A DNA stretch of 64,000 nucleotides from Strix aluco (taxonomy: Eukaryota; Chordata; Aves; Strigiformes; Strigidae), in NCBI RefSeq assembly GCF_031877795.1, contig NC_133954.1, forward strand, positions 8,275,256-8,339,255. Reading direction: 5' to 3'. The stretch's first letter is position 1. Each line of letters opens with the position of its first letter. Made by a program: the position numbers and the translations under genes. This document shows positions 39,789 through 55,170 of the stretch, piece by piece. Under the pieces are notes generated by a model. It was not told where the DNA came from. It made no database searches and saw only the letters and a program-made list of their open reading frames with translations.

Positions 39789-42700
39789 GAGAGCTCGTGT
39801 AAACGTAACAGGAGTTGTCTGCCTTCCCCGGAAAGGCTCAGGCAAAATGAAATGGCTTCGCTCTGCACCTCTGCGCGCAGGAACTCGGTGAGAATGAAAT
39901 GTGGTTGTTTGAAAGCTCTGGAGATGTGGGGGGCAGAGCATGGGGTAAGTCTGCGCTGCCTTTCCAAGTAGACAGGGATTGTTCAACCTCTCCCCCTTCC
40001 TCCAGAGACTAGAAACCAGCCAGTGCTTTGGGTGGCTGTGGTTTGTTTTTAATAACAAAAATTGGAGGGTTTGGATGTTCCTGGTCACAGAAGGCTGAAA
40101 TCCTTGTCAGGCACTCTGTTCCACAGAGGCATTTGTGATGCAGAGGAAGAGGGTGTGGGGAGCAGCTCAGATGCTTCGCAGATAAAGCTGAGTTCATACC
40201 CCCCTCCGGGGGGGCTGAAGTCCCTTTCTCACACTCGAGCTGCATTTTTGACTGCAGTGCAGCGAGAGGCCTGTGCAGCAGCTTGTCTCTGTGCTGCTGG
40301 CTCGAATGCTAAAATCTGTACCGGGTTTAGCAGCAGATGCTGTGAACTACAGCTTGGCCTTCCCCGCCCGGAGCACCTTTCTGGCTTGGGGGCTCTGGAG
40401 ACAAAACCAGCGGTGGGGATGAGTGCTGAGGGGCCGAGCAGGCCCCAGGGCCTGCCTGGAGCAGACATCTTGAGAACCCACAGAGGCAGAGCAGGTCCCT
40501 GCAAGGGGGTGACACTGGTGCTCTGTGGTGTAAGTGCCTCTGTCAGAAACGGGGAAACCTCTGCTGAAAGGAAGAGGCCCCGAGTGCCTGGGGACTTTGG
40601 AGACGTTGCTGCCTGCCATATGCTTAAAGTATGGTCGCTGCAGCCCTTTGCACTGGTATGTTTGTCCCTCCTTTTGGGAAGCTCTTTCTCAAAGTGCTCC
40701 TGGCCTTGGACTTGCATCTTCTCTGCCCAGCTCTTACCACAATGGAATGATGGATCCTCAGCGTCGCATCGCTCTAGTGCCTCTCTCCATTTCCCTTTCC
40801 ACACCTACCCGGCCTACACGCCACCTCTAGTTTTAGCAACTCCCCTCTGGGCTCAGCTTGGCCAGACTCTACCGTTAGACTCTTTGATCTTCTTATGAAG
40901 CAGCTCAAGCGGCCCAACGATCCAGCTGAGCATCCTTAGGTGCCTTAAAACCAAGTCTATCTCCAAGCAGTAACCACAGCACCTTCGACTAAAGTCCTTT
41001 TGGCTGCAGCTGACCAGAAGTCCCTGCTGAGAGAGGGGAAGCCCGAGATCTCACCCCTGCAGGCTGTCTCGGAGAGTATTTGCTGGTTGTAGTCGGAGCT
41101 GTGAGAGCACCTTGGGAATCCCCTCTGCCGTGGCGTGCTCAGCTCCTTCTCCAGCGGCCATGCGGTGCCAGAGGAGGAGGATGGAGAGGAGGAAGGCTGT
41201 CCTGCGCAGGAGGAAGGAACTGCCTGAAGAATTCCAGAGTGAAACACGATCTCTCAGCTTCCTGCTGCAGCGCTGGCTCCTGCTCGGGGATTAGATGCTG
41301 GCGGTGGGTCGGAGGCTTTACATTGTTGTACTGCACACCAGCTGAGTCGGTGCCAGGCAGCCGGGCCCCCTCCTCGGCCAGTCCACAGGCGACCAGGAGC
41401 CTCACTGCTTCAGCTTTGCCTCTGTCTGGCGGCTGATTGAAGATGCTGTCGGTGTATTCCAGCCCAGAGTTGAGGAGGGAAAAGCCCCTCTGATGCACGT
41501 TCTTGTATGGCTCTGCAGTGGGCTGTTTCCAGGTGGTCGGGTTTTTTTCATTGAATAGGGCAGTAAAACTTCATCCATGGGGGGGTGGGTGTCCTCTGGC
41601 ATTGAATAAAGGATCCATGGGGGAGGCACTGCCTGTCTTTGGGAATATCTGTACCACCACCTCAGCTGCTGGTCTGTACAGGGCAGTGAACTTCTCACTT
41701 CATTTAACACTTGGAGGGGGGTTAGTTTTCACCCTTGGTGCACGCTGGAGCTCTGCAAACACAGCAAGTGCAGCAGCAGAACAGGCTCTTCCCTCGTCCA
41801 TGTCTGCTCTGCAACCTGTTCAGGTGCTGACCCTTCTGAGACCACCAGTTTAAAGGCAGGGGAGATGTCTAGTGCTAAACATGAGCAGAAGGAGGAAGAG
41901 GCTTGCGATGCAGAGCCCGGGCTCTGGGACCTCTGAACTTGCTCAGTGACCACCAAGCACCCCAAGATGCTAGCAGCCACTTTGGCCCAGCCTGTATACC
42001 AGTCTTCTGCCTGGTTCATGAGCAACCCCCAACTCTGGGGGCTGTGGCAGGGGGAAGATGTTCCTTTCCTCCTTCTACCCCGACGTTGCCATCGAGCAAG
42101 GCAGCTTCGGTCGCCTCACGGCTGGTGCGTGCAGAGATGGGGTGTAGAGGGAAGATGTCTGTCTGGCAGCAAGCGCGGCCCGAGGCCGGTTGCCCTGCGG
42201 AGCGAGTGCCCAGGTGCTGGCACAGCTCGTACACCAAGGTCAGGTTGAAAGCAGCAGTGCAGTAGCAGGATCCAAAGCATAAACACGTTGGTCTAGCACC
42301 TGCCAAGCAGAGAAGTGCTGCTTTCTCCCTCTGTGCTCTTCCACGCTCCTCGGCTGCCCTCAAGCCCTGTCTGTGAGATAACGGCAGAGACGGGGTGGGC
42401 TGGAGCAGGCTGGTTTGGCTGTGCTCCCTCTCATCCTCTCTGCTGTGGCTTCTGCTGGTCTGAACTGGCGGCACGTCTTTTGAGCTTTGTGGGGCCTGGT
42501 TTTAAGCCTTCTCCTTTGAAGGATGCTCTTAACAGCAGCTGCTCAGCTCAGCACCATCTTGTGCGCTAGGGAGCTCATCCAGCTGTACCCCGAGAGCTGA
42601 GACTGTTGCTGAACTCTGATATCTCCTTCAAGCCAGTGTAAATCTGCAGGATTTTTGTTTTGCCATATAAACCAGCCCCAGTTTGCATAGATTTTGCCAG

Positions 42701-44454
42701 CTGAAATTTATTCTAGAAGATTCATGATAACCCGAAGCGGCAAAACAAAAGTTTCCAGGCAGGTAATGTTTGACCTGCTCACCAGTCATTTTGCTTGGCA
42801 GAAGATATGTATTTTACTGGAATAAAAAAGCAGTCCTGTTCCTCAGCGCTTAGGCTGTGAGAGCTTCCCGGGCAGCTGTTCAGCAGGGTGGGGTTTTTGG
42901 GAGGCTGAGGTACAGACTTGGTTTCAGGCAGTCTGGGCCCCGTTGCCAGCTTTGCCAGTGGCTCTCCGGGATGGCGTAGCTGCGCATCGGAGATAACAGA
43001 TGGGGAGACTGGGAACCTCCTGACCCTTTGGTCGATCTAAATCAGTGCAACTTGTTCAGCACGCTCAGCTGGCTGCGTAGACTTCTTTGAAGCAGAGGCT
43101 GGCGATGAGGTCAGGGTACTAGAGGGCTCGATATTTTTCTTAAACCTAAAGAAAAAAACCTTCCCGTGTGAGGAGATGCCGCTCGCGGGGCCCTGTGGTG
43201 GCTCAGGGTCTTGGCTGTGGGGCTGGGACCTGTTGGTGTAACTGGTGCCAGCAGAGAAGTGGCTGGAGAGCGTTTGCAAGGACCGGGGGTGTTTTTAGCA
43301 GGGCCAGAGGGCAGGGACGGGGTGGGTGGCCATCCCCAGCAGCAGCAGCGGGGCCACACTCTGACCCTGGCTCTGCCTGGCTGCGGTGCTCGTACTGGTC
43401 CGAGCTGGGTTTCAGGAGGGAAGCGGGGCCTCTCTGTGGTTTTTGGCTCTCCGAGGTGTTTCGTTTCAGCCTAGGGGAAGCGCCGGGCGTGTTGGCAGGG
43501 CTGCTCCTCCTCTGCAGTCGTCCCCCCCCACCCCCCCCGGCGTGAGTGGAAAGCAGAGCTGTGCCCAGGCCCTACCTGTGTGCTGCGGCAGCCAGGGCAG
43601 GTAGCCGTGGGCTGTGTCGGGCCGGAGAGCTCTGCATCGCTTCTGCCGCTTCCCAGCAAGTGCTGGATATATATGCAGGAATTTTTGACTGTCTAAACAG
43701 CTCTGGATGATAAGGAGGAAAAAAAAAAAGCTATATTCTGGGTTGGTGAGTTAAATAAATATCCCAGAGTGCACATGCATGAACCAGCAAAGAAATGAAC
43801 ACGGGGAGCTCAGTATTAAGGACTGTGACTTGTATTTAACTTGGATTAACTATTTATTAACTTTCAGTTAATATCAGCGGTGCGCTCTCTCCCTCCCGCT
43901 GCTGCACAGCTCTGCAGATGCTTTCTGCAGCTCAAGGCAGGGTTGAACTCAGCTGAAGGGCAGGTCAGCGAGGTGAGGAAAGGGGAGAAAACAGGCTGGG
44001 GGGGGGAGATGTGGGACTCGGCAGAGGAAGAAGGTGTGGAGCAGCTGAGGTAGGACGCTGCTTCGTTTCTGGAGGGTGGTGGGCAACACATGGGAACAGC
44101 GAGGTCAAGACATGGTGTGCTGAAAACAGAGACAAAGTATGAGTGGAATCAGGCAGAGGCTTGATGGAACTGGTGAAATAAGGTGCTGGTGAGACAAAAA
44201 GGCCAAAGCTGTGTGTCAGAAAGGCACTGTGGAAATGCAGCAGCAGCTGCTGGAGATTCCTGTTTGCCTTTTCAGTTGGCAGGACCATCCTGGCCTGTCT
44301 CTTCCTGTGTTACCTACTTTGTATGTGCCTGTTTTCTTTCTCCAAAGCAGCATTCCTGTGCTGTGCTTTGCCTCTGCGTATCCAGTGTGTTTGCTGCCTG
44401 GCAAAGGCAAACCTGACCTTGACACACAACGTGTGGTTCTTTCTCCTCTTTCAG

Positions 44455-47004
<2,550 letters not shown>

Positions 47005-48495
47005 CCCCTGGCGCCCGCTCTGGCCAGCCTTTGTATAAAGATCTGAACTGTGGGTTTGAGCAAGAGGGAGAGAACGCAGCTCTGCTCGGTTGGGAGCGTA
47101 GAGATGGCTGGAGAAGATGCCCTTTGAAGAGACCAGTATGGTTTCTGTGCCCTGCAGCTGCTCAACTGCTTTATGCAGCTTCATGCTGTGTACAGATTCA
47201 AACCAGCCCGGCTCAATTTGGGGAGGGGGAAGGAAACACAGGGGGGATATTTGGGGGGCGGGGGGGTTAGGGGGGAAATTGGGGTGTTTGTTTCAAGGCT
47301 GTCTATTTTGCAGCTTGTGGGAGAGGAAGCAAAGCCCCTTCCATGAAGGACTATCACTGGTGATGGGTGGGCTGGGGAAAGGGAGTGCAGATGGATACTG
47401 CTTATTCTTCAAAGACCATCTCAGCAACCCACAGCCTTCTTCCCAATAGTGTTAACTCTGCATTTTTACGGCGTAGCATGTGTGTAGGTTTTTGGTTTTT
47501 TGTTTTTTGTTTTTCTTTTGCTATTTACTGGTGTATTGGTTTTGGGGGGCTGGGGGGGAGGGATGTGGGGAAATTGTTCTCTTGTTTAATTGGGGAGATG
47601 AGGTCTGGTGACAATGTTCCAGATCATTTCCAGATCTTTTTTAGAACCTGAATTCAGAAAAAAAAAAAAAAAAAAAGCAGAGGGGGAGGGAAAGAGCCCA
47701 GTATTGATGACAGAACTAGGGAGACAGGGACACTGACATGAGACTGAAACTGTGAATGTCCAAATCTCTGGAGCCAAGATCCTCAAAACCCTGCGAGCAA
47801 TTTTTTTTTTGGGGGGGGGGGGGGGAATGGGGGGGGGATAGGGGGGGTGAGGGGAGACTTGTGAAAATGCAAACTTGTGATTCGTATTGTCCTGAAGCAG
47901 AACTGCCAGTTACTGACACATGCATTGTATGTGGGAGGGTGGGGTGCGGGGCGGGAATGGATTTTAACCCTTTAAAAGCCTTTCTACCCTTCTTTCCGTT
48001 CTAAGGTGCTATTTCTCAAAATTGGGGGGAAGAGAGACTTCTGACTACTTGTTCCTTTTCTCACCTTAATTTGATTGTCCAGCCAGCAGCATTGGGAACC
48101 CTTTAGTTGTGGGAGGGAGAGGAAACCAACAGCAGCACAAGAGAAAAAATCAATTCCATATTCTCCCATAACAAGTGATTGTTTGTAGGAAGCCAGACGT
48201 TGGTGCTGGAGCCGGATGTGTTACCCTGAATCTTCTGAGTTGTTTGTTTTTGAATCAGATTTATTACAAATACTGAACTATTTAATGTCTGGAGTCATGA
48301 GCCCCACCAGACTCCTGGCACCTCCTTGTAGGGTGGTATGTATCTAGACTTGCATTGTACAAACCTTTTTTTAAAAGCATGTGTTTAGGTTTCTGTGAAA
48401 ACGTTGTTTAAATGTAAAGTACGTGTTTGGATTTTAACTTCATACCAAGCTCTGTCAGTTTTTTGTCTCAATAAAATTTTAGATTTATAATGCTG
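47005..48495 (+). other. CBX1: CBX1 3' untranslated region
   Basis: About 1.5 kb to just after AATAAA at 48470-48475. Contains A and T homopolymers (47660-47677) and a run of short G blocks at 47810-47855 that could form an RNA quadruplex. Confidence 0.85.
48470..48475 (+). terminator. CBX1: Poly(A) signal of CBX1
   Basis: AATAAA in CTCAATAAAATTTTAG, followed by T/G-rich sequence (TGCTGATTTTTTTC). A convincing 3' end. Confidence 0.85.
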
Positions 48496-51400
48496 ATTTT
48501 TTTCTTCTCTACCTTGCTCCTTCCTCCAGCTCTTTGTGCGTGAGATGAGGGACGAGGTGTAGAGCAGGTCACGGAGGGAAGGGATCCTGCGCTCGCGGTT
48601 CTCGGAGCGAGGTTCGCTCTGATGCAGCCCAGGGTAGCCGGTGGCTCCGATCTGGGTGTCGACAGCAGCAGGAGCTTTGGAGCAGCTGACAGCAGGTTCT
48701 GGTTTATGTTGACTTCTGTCTGGAGAAGAGAAGTGTCGTAGAAGTTAGTGTGTAGAGGCCCGAGTCGAGTCTCGCCCCTGGAGACAAGAGGACTAGCTGT
48801 GATGCGGGACCTCATTTGATGTAGCAAGATGCTGCTTGAGTCAGGAGCGTGTGTTTCCTCGCCAGGACCCGGCACCAGAGACGGGGTAAGTGACCTTTAC
48901 CTCAATTCTCATCGGAACGTTGAGCAGACTTTGTCACTTTGTGTTTACGGACGGGTTATTAAAGCTCTGGCGATGGTTCTCGTGACTGGGTGGCTGAAGA
49001 TGAAGATGGCCTCGCTTTAGTCTTGGTGTGGCCCCGCTGAAGGCCACGAGCTCCTGCGTGTGGAGAAGAGTAGACCCGTCCTCTCTGCTCCACGCAGCAG
49101 CGTGGACGGCGGGGTGGGCCGAAGCGTTCCTGGGAGGAGGATTGTGGCTCCTGGCTCGGGGGTTTCTAGTGTTTGCAGCGAGGTTTTGGGGGGTGTTCAG
49201 GGCTGAACAGGGGCTCTGCCAGCCCCTCGCTGGTACTCGGGGCTGCAAAACTGCGCAGCCGGTTGAAATCCAGGTTATTCACAACAGCACAAGCCTATAC
49301 CCGGTGGGATGGCGAAATGTCTGCCCTGCCCCAGCAGCCAGCAGAAGCAGCAATTAAACCTGTATTAATCACTAGAGATGGAAGGGGTAACGTCCACTTA
49401 ATTGAACGTAAGAAAGCTGCAGTTCCCTGGGGAGGCTCTGGGGCGATCGATCGCAGCAGGTAGCTGGAAGATGCCGGTTGTTCCATCCCGGGGGTGGGAC
49501 TGTGGAGTACGTGGGGGCTCCCGTGCGAGCTGCAGGCAGGCACCAGATCTCTGGGTCCCGCTTGTCCCTGGCTGTGGTGCTGTGTAAGCGGGACTGAGTC
49601 ACCTCTGGAGACACCGAGGCACGGGAGAAAACGGCACGACCCTCGTAACGTGCTCAGAGAGCTGTGGGCGATGGCGACGTGGTCTTCCCCAGGCTCGCTG
49701 CTGCCCTGGGCTGCCCGAAGCGGGGCAGGGCAGGGGCAGCTCCTCCGTGCCGCAGCGAAGCCTGGCAGAAAACCAGGGCCTGGCCCAGGCAGCGAGCGCG
49801 CCGGCGCGAGGCCGCTGCGCTGAGGGCTCGGGCGGCAGCCGGACGCCGGTTCAAAGGGCCGCTGAGCCGCGTCTCTCGCCGAGATCAGAGGCACGAGGCC
49901 CCGCTGGTGGCTAAGTGCTTCCTGCTTCGGCAAATGAAAGGTCTGCGCTTCACCTGATTACGGGCTGGCAGGCAGCCTGCGCCTCTGACAGGCGACTGAC
50001 AGCAGCGGGGGTAAGGAGCTGCTTGAGCTCCCAAATCGCTGCCCCTCGGTGCCGGAGGGGGATGGATTTTGTCAGCCTCGCTGCTTTGAAGCCGTACCAG
50101 AGGCTGGGGAACAGCGTTTTGCTCACCTGTAACCTCCCGAGAGGCAGGTGGGGGCTTTGCTGGTACGTCTGTGCGTGAGCAAGGACGTGTGTGAGCGCAG
50201 ACGTGACGTAAAAGGTCCCATTCTGCGGGGAAGAGTTGGCAAAGGGAGACTAGAACCGGGGTAGAGCCGTGTGTCCGTCCCTCCTGCACCCGCGCTTCTG
50301 GGCTCTGCTTCCCTTCTCCGGCCAGGGAGGGGGCAGGGACCCCGCCGGGAAGGCTGTAACCTTCTCACAGCATCACCGGGGCGGGGAAACCCTTGCGGGT
50401 TCTTTTTGCAAGCCGGTATTACATTCTAAAACAGCCCCTGAAGGAATATCTGGAATAAATACCCTAGAGCCTGGGAAGAGAGACGGGAAGCACCTCAGAG
50501 TGTGCGTTTTAATGCTTCGCATTCCCCTTGGCTGAGCTGTTGCTGTGCGTAGAGCTGGCCTGGGCTCAACTCCGGCAGCAGGAGCAGATGAACTCTTCCA
50601 GTCCTGTAAGGAGAGGTTTAATCCCCAGGAAAATGACATTTGCCCCACGGGAAGCCCAGTGGAAGACCGCTGGGGAGCAGAGCGGGGCCGGCAGCGCGCT
50701 GTCGGCTTGTGTGTGGCCAAGGGAGGTGGCCAAGGCTGGTGGCCACGAGGCTTTGGTGCCCCCGCCGCGGCGTCTCACCCAGGCGTCCTGGCTTTGACTG
50801 AATATTCAACATCAGGGCGCAGGAATTGCTGCATAATAACGCCGCCAGATGAGAAAACGCAACGTGCCAATAAAGCGATGGGTATTAAAGCCTTAGAGAA
50901 AGGCGTCTAGAATGAAAAAAATATATAGAAATGATTGACAGGGCGCTGAGCCACAGGCATCCCAAAATGCTACTTTTTAAGTGCAGCGATTCAGCACCAG
51001 CCCAGTCTCTTGCTGGTGCATCAGCAATTCCCAGGAGCAGTTTTCCAGCCCCACTTTGTTCATCCGAGCTGCGCGTGGCATCTTCTGCAGGGCCTGGGTC
51101 CCTGCCTGGCTTAAGCCAGAGGTTTTTGGTGACAGCCCAGCTTAAGAGCTGCCTGTCCCCGTCCCCATGCTGCTCCCCTGTGCCCCAGCAAAGTCAGGGC
51201 CTGTCCTTGAGCTCGGATGGGTGGGAACCGAGTTCTGCTGAGCCCTGCCTGGGCAACGAGGCTGCAAACCAGGGGCTGGAGCCAGCGCTGGCCTGGCAGC
51301 TGCCCACGGGCTCGCAGCCAGACCTTCCCCCGGCCACTAGCCCAAACAGGCAGCGAGGTGGGGGGGCTCAGCAGTGCCCCGCTGTCGGCTCCACTGCTCC

Positions 51401-51980
51401 AAACAAACGCTTGGCCCTCCCCGCTCGGTCTCCTCGGGCCTGCCTGGGCCTCGTCCCGCAGGGAGGGAGCCGGGATACTCAGGCTTGACTAAACTTTGGC
51501 TCCGTCACCAACGCTACAGCTGAAACCTGCCGGGAAGGTGGGGCCTGTGCGGCAGCACTGGGGAGGGTTCGAGCTGCACCGATGCCATTTGCTCGCCCAA
51601 AGCAGGACACGAGGCTCCGGCCCCAGGAGTCGAAGCGCCGAGGAGGGGGACGGGGCTGGGCTGAGGCCAGGACTTGCTCCACCTTTAACTAGGAACACGC
51701 TTCTCCTGGGCTTGCTTTAAGAGTGTGTCGTGTTTCCCACAAGCGAGGAGCTTTTCATTTTCCTCCCCTCCGAGGCTGTTACCTGCAGGCTGGGATGGCA
51801 GCGACTCCCTCAGAGACCCCGGCTGGAGGCAAACCCAACCTGCTCCCAGCTCAGCCCAGCCCAACAGAGCCAGGAGCGACTGTGGGGGAGAAGGACCCAC
51901 AAGCAGAGGCTGTTTTGTTGCCCAGACATGCTTAATCTTTAAAAAAAAAAAAAAAACAATCAATCCATGAAACATGCTTG
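48496..51980. other. Gap between the convergent CBX1 and NFE2L1 3' ends
   Basis: 3.5 kb without a supportable gene, RNA gene or recognisable transposable element. Open frames here are short, lack family resemblance and lie in GC-rich DNA. Confidence 0.6.
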
Positions 51981-51997
51981 TACAGTGAATAAGCCGT

Positions 51998-52003
51998 TTT
52001 ATT
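51998..52003 (-). terminator. NFE2L1: Poly(A) signal of NFE2L1
   Basis: TTTATT on the + strand (AATAAA on -), about 1.84 kb after the stop codon. An A-run at 51939-51957 lies just beyond on the downstream side. Confidence 0.65.
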
Positions 52004-52538
52004 TTTGTCCTGTGCTCACACAATCTCTCTTCTTTCCCTGACAGGTCACAGATCATTAAAATAAAGTTTCTAAGAGGAAAATAATTTAAAACATACACGC
52101 AGGGCTCCCTTCCAACCTCCCCACACCCACATCTCCACCACTTGTGCTTCGTCTCACGCGTAAGTAAAGCCGTTGAATCTCAGGAGTCCGGGACGGAGAG
52201 TCCGCCGGGGCCTCGGCGAGTCCATCCCGCAACGAACGCACCGAACCCCCCGCAACGCGCCCCGAGATCCAACTACTTTCCCCGTAGCCTGGAAAACCGC
52301 GCCCGGGGCCAGACCTCCTCCCTCGGGGCAGCGCCGCAGGCTGCTCCAGGCCTCCCTCCTGCATTACCAGGTTTCCTTCCCTTGAGTTACCACCCCGAGT
52401 CTTCCCTCCGACGCGCCGCCCTCACCCCGTATCACATGCACAGGACTGGCTAGGAAAAGCCATTTTTAAGCTTTTTCAGTTGCTGGTAAAGTCAGTACAC
52501 TCCCAGCTGTGCTATATTGTAAATACAGCTTCTAGGAT

Positions 52539-52557
52539 CGTCTCCGTGGCGGAGACG
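52539..52557 (-). other. Perfect 8-bp stem with 3-base loop in the NFE2L1 3'UTR
   Basis: CGTCTCCG, TGG, CGGAGACG on the + strand; the transcript (-) strand folds the same way with a CCA loop. GC-rich and stable for its size. Confidence 0.5.
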
Positions 52558-53844
52558 GACAGTGATCAAGGCACTACCCCCACCCCCCTCCTGAAAACAA
52601 AGGAAGTCAGACCAACACCTAGGGACAGAAGAGAATCCTATAATGTGATCACACGGTTACACTGAATCTTTATGGCAAAGAGAACATTTAGCAGCTTTGA
52701 ACGTTTGGGCTTCTCCCTTTTACTCAACACAAGCACTCTAGACCCTATAGGGAAAAACAGGGCTGAAGCCCTAAAAATCAAAGCGCGGTTAAGAAACAGG
52801 AATCCTAACAGCTGTCTAATTTCTATAAGTGACAAGCCCACGGCCTGGGGCGGGGACCCTCCGCTGCCCTTGTGCTGTACGCTGCCCCCAGGGGGGGGGG
52901 CCCAGCGACCCTCCCCACCTTCCTCCTCAAGCAGTTCCCCAGCCCGTCAGTGGGAGAAGACAGCGTTTGCATGCAGGCTGCTGCGTGTGCCGGCCCAGCA
53001 CGGCGCTGGCTCGGCGGCAGTGACATGCTCCGAGTGTGGTAGGGGACGCAGATCGCACTGGTTCTGTTAACCCTCTCCAGTTCCACACACCTCCCTCCCG
53101 CCCCATCCCTAAAATCCTAAAGCTCTACATGCCCCCCCGCCCCCCCCCCCCATCCCATCCCCGGCCCCGAGGCATCACAGCTCCTCCACACGTAACGGTT
53201 GTGAGCCCCCTCTGAGCTTCCTCGGACTGGAAAGGGTTAATGGAAGTCACACCACTTGTGTTTCCATGTGTGCACTGGTCTGATCTAGGAAGGGATGTTG
53301 GTTAATCTGGAGTTAAGTCAGATTGAATCACACACACCGATGTCAAAACTGGTTCAGGAAAAGGAAAAAAGAAAAAGAAAAAAAACAAAAAAAAAAACAA
53401 AAACCCAACTACCTGAAATCACAGAACTTTGGAAGTTCAGAAAAATGTCTCTCCTATAACTTGTTTTAAGTTCGTTTGCTTAAATCTCTTTTCTTATTTA
53501 AAGCCAGTTCCTAACAGTAGTTTTTTTCCACCTCTGCCAATCTCACCACCAGTGATGCCAGCTCGTGTCCTGCGCTCAAAGGATTCCAGGTTGTGGAAGG
53601 CGCCGGGCTCGCCAGTGCAGGGTGCGCTCGTCCCCGTCCCTCCCCGCAGGGAGCCCTCACCATCAGCCTGCAGCTCCCGCAGTCTCTCCCGTACACTGAC
53701 CGGCAGCAGTCACGTTTGTTTTTTTTTTTTTGAGAAGATATATCGGATAAGAAGGCATGAAAGTTCCTCTAAGTACTTCCAGGCTCAGCCCTTCTCCAGT
53801 TCTCACTTGAGCGAGTGTCCCACTCCTCCCGCGTCGCCGGCCCT

Positions 53845-55170
53845 TCACTTCCTCCGGTCCTTCTGTTTCCGCTCCTGCCGCCGCGCCTGCTGGTCGGCCA
53901 CGGCGCGAGGTATCAAAATGACGCTGCCGTCGCTGGCGTACTGCAGGGCGTACTGGCTGGGGGAGTAGGGCTGCCCGTTCTCGTCCCGCAGGCGGCCGAA
54001 CACTTCCTGGTAGAGGTTCTGCACCTTTTGCTTCATCTGGCGGATGGATTTGAGGAATTCCACCTTCTCCCTGAGCAGTTTGGACTTGTCCCGTTGCAAG
54101 TCCTCGACGTCCCGTTCCAAGTTGAGGATGGTGTCCAGTTTCCTCTTGCGGCAGTTCTGGGCAGCCATCTTGTTCTTGCCTCGCCTCCGGATGTCGCGGA
54201 TCAGGCTCAGCTGCGCCTCGCTGAGCTGGTACTTGGAGAGGAGCTCGTTGAACTCCTCCACGGGCAGGTTGATGATCTTGTCGTTGGTGAAAGGGATCTT
54301 CATGGCTCTGGCTCGATGCTCGTCCCTGCTCATCTGTTTATCCAGGAACTCGGACGGCTTCTCCTTGCTGCTCTTCTTCCCCGCGCTGGGCAGTTTGGGC
54401 TCCTCGGGGTCCAGCGCCCCCGGCGCCATGTTGTAGGTGTGGTTGTGGCCAACGTGCTCCAGGTAAGGCAAGTAATGGAGCTGCGACGGGTCCTGGTAGC
54501 TCATGCGGCAGAACTTGCTGTACTCTGGCTGGTATCCAACCGCCCCTTCCGCTTCTTCAAAGTCCACGTTTTCAGAGTCTGAGCTGTAGCCGACAGCTCC
54601 TTCCTCAGAAAACGAGGAGGAGGAAGAGGATGAGGAGGAAGAAGAGGAGGAGGAGGAGGCTTCTGAGCTGCTCAGAGAAGCAGGACTGTGGCCAGAATCC
54701 AGAGAAAGACCTGAGTCGGAATCAAACTCCTCTTCCAGCTGCGAGGCCTGCACCGGGTTGAAACCTTCTTCAATGGCCAAGTCCATCAAGCTGATCTCGT
54801 CGAGCATGGCTTCGTCTAGGAGACCCCCCAGCGGGTCGGGCAGCTCGGGGCCGGCCGTCTCGTTGACCGTGCTGTTCAACTGCGGAGGGAAGAAGATGCC
54901 GCTCAAGTTGGTGGAGCCGAAGGTGCTGTTGAGGCCGGTGGAGTTGTCCGGCGCCAGCTGGAGCAGGGCCGAGCTGCCAGCCATGGAGGGGCTTTCGATT
55001 TCCGAGCTGAAGAGGGAGAAATCCTGTGAGCAGCTACCCAGAGAGGCCTGATGCAGGCTGACATTCTGATTGATGGGAGTGTTCGGAGCCAGGCTGTAGT
55101 TAGAAGTCAGCAGGTCTCCGCTCGTGCTGTTGTACAGGGTTTCAGCGGTTGTGTTGTTCACTTCCATAGC
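53845..55170 (-). CDS. NFE2L1: NFE2L1 last exon: glycodomain, degron, serine run, CNC-bZIP
   Basis: 1326 bases, acceptor CTCTTCCAG. It begins AMEVNNTTAETLYNSTSGDL; sites such as NNTT, YNST, NYSL, DNST, LNST, NLS and VNET make the N-glycosylated NST domain. A run of about 16 serines lies near 54602-54665, next to FSEEGAVGYSSDSE. The bZIP and the basic C terminus close the protein; TGA at 53847-53845. The whole DNA-binding half sits in one exon, as in mammals. Confidence 0.97.
   Translation of the reverse strand, partial: AMEVNNTTAETLYNSTSGDLLTSNYSLAPNTPINQNVSLHQASLGSCSQDFSLFSSEIESPSMAGSSALLQLAPDNSTGLNSTFGSTNLSGIFFPPQLNSTVNETAGPELPDPLGGLLDEAMLDEISLMDLAIEEGFNPVQASQLEEEFDSDSGLSLDSGHSPASLSSSEASSSSSSSSSSSSSSSFSEEGAVGYSSDSENVDFEEAEGAVGYQPEYSKFCRMSYQDPSQLHYLPYLEHVGHNHTYNMAPGALDPEEPKLPSAGKKSSKEKPSEFLDKQMSRDEHRARAMKIPFTNDKIINLPVEEFNELLSKYQLSEAQLSLIRDIRRRGKNKMAAQNCRKRKLDTILNLERDVEDLQRDKSKLLREKVEFLKSIRQMKQKVQNLYQEVFGRLRDENGQPYSPSQYALQYASDGSVILIPRAVADQQARRQERKQKDRRK

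Larger units (their letters stand above)
36307..44454 (+). other. CBX1: CBX1 intron 1
   Basis: 8.1 kb. The first 1.4 kb is extremely G-rich on the + strand and holds a five-unit 38-39 bp minisatellite. The rest is unique, with a forkhead-type palindrome at 39767-39788. No additional coding exon is supported; alternative leader exons are possible. Confidence 0.65.
51980..53844 (-). other. NFE2L1: NFE2L1 3' untranslated region
   Basis: About 1.86 kb from the stop codon to the inferred cleavage site, similar to the long 3'UTR of the mammalian gene. Contains A-rich (53350-53405) and C-rich (53130-53150) tracts and a perfect 8-bp stem-loop at 52539-52557. Confidence 0.65.

Noticed and set aside
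53815-54582. 255-codon + strand frame opposite the NFE2L1 bZIP exon
   Set aside because: Antisense shadow of a real coding exon; the hydrophobic composition mirrors the Lys/Glu-rich sense frame.
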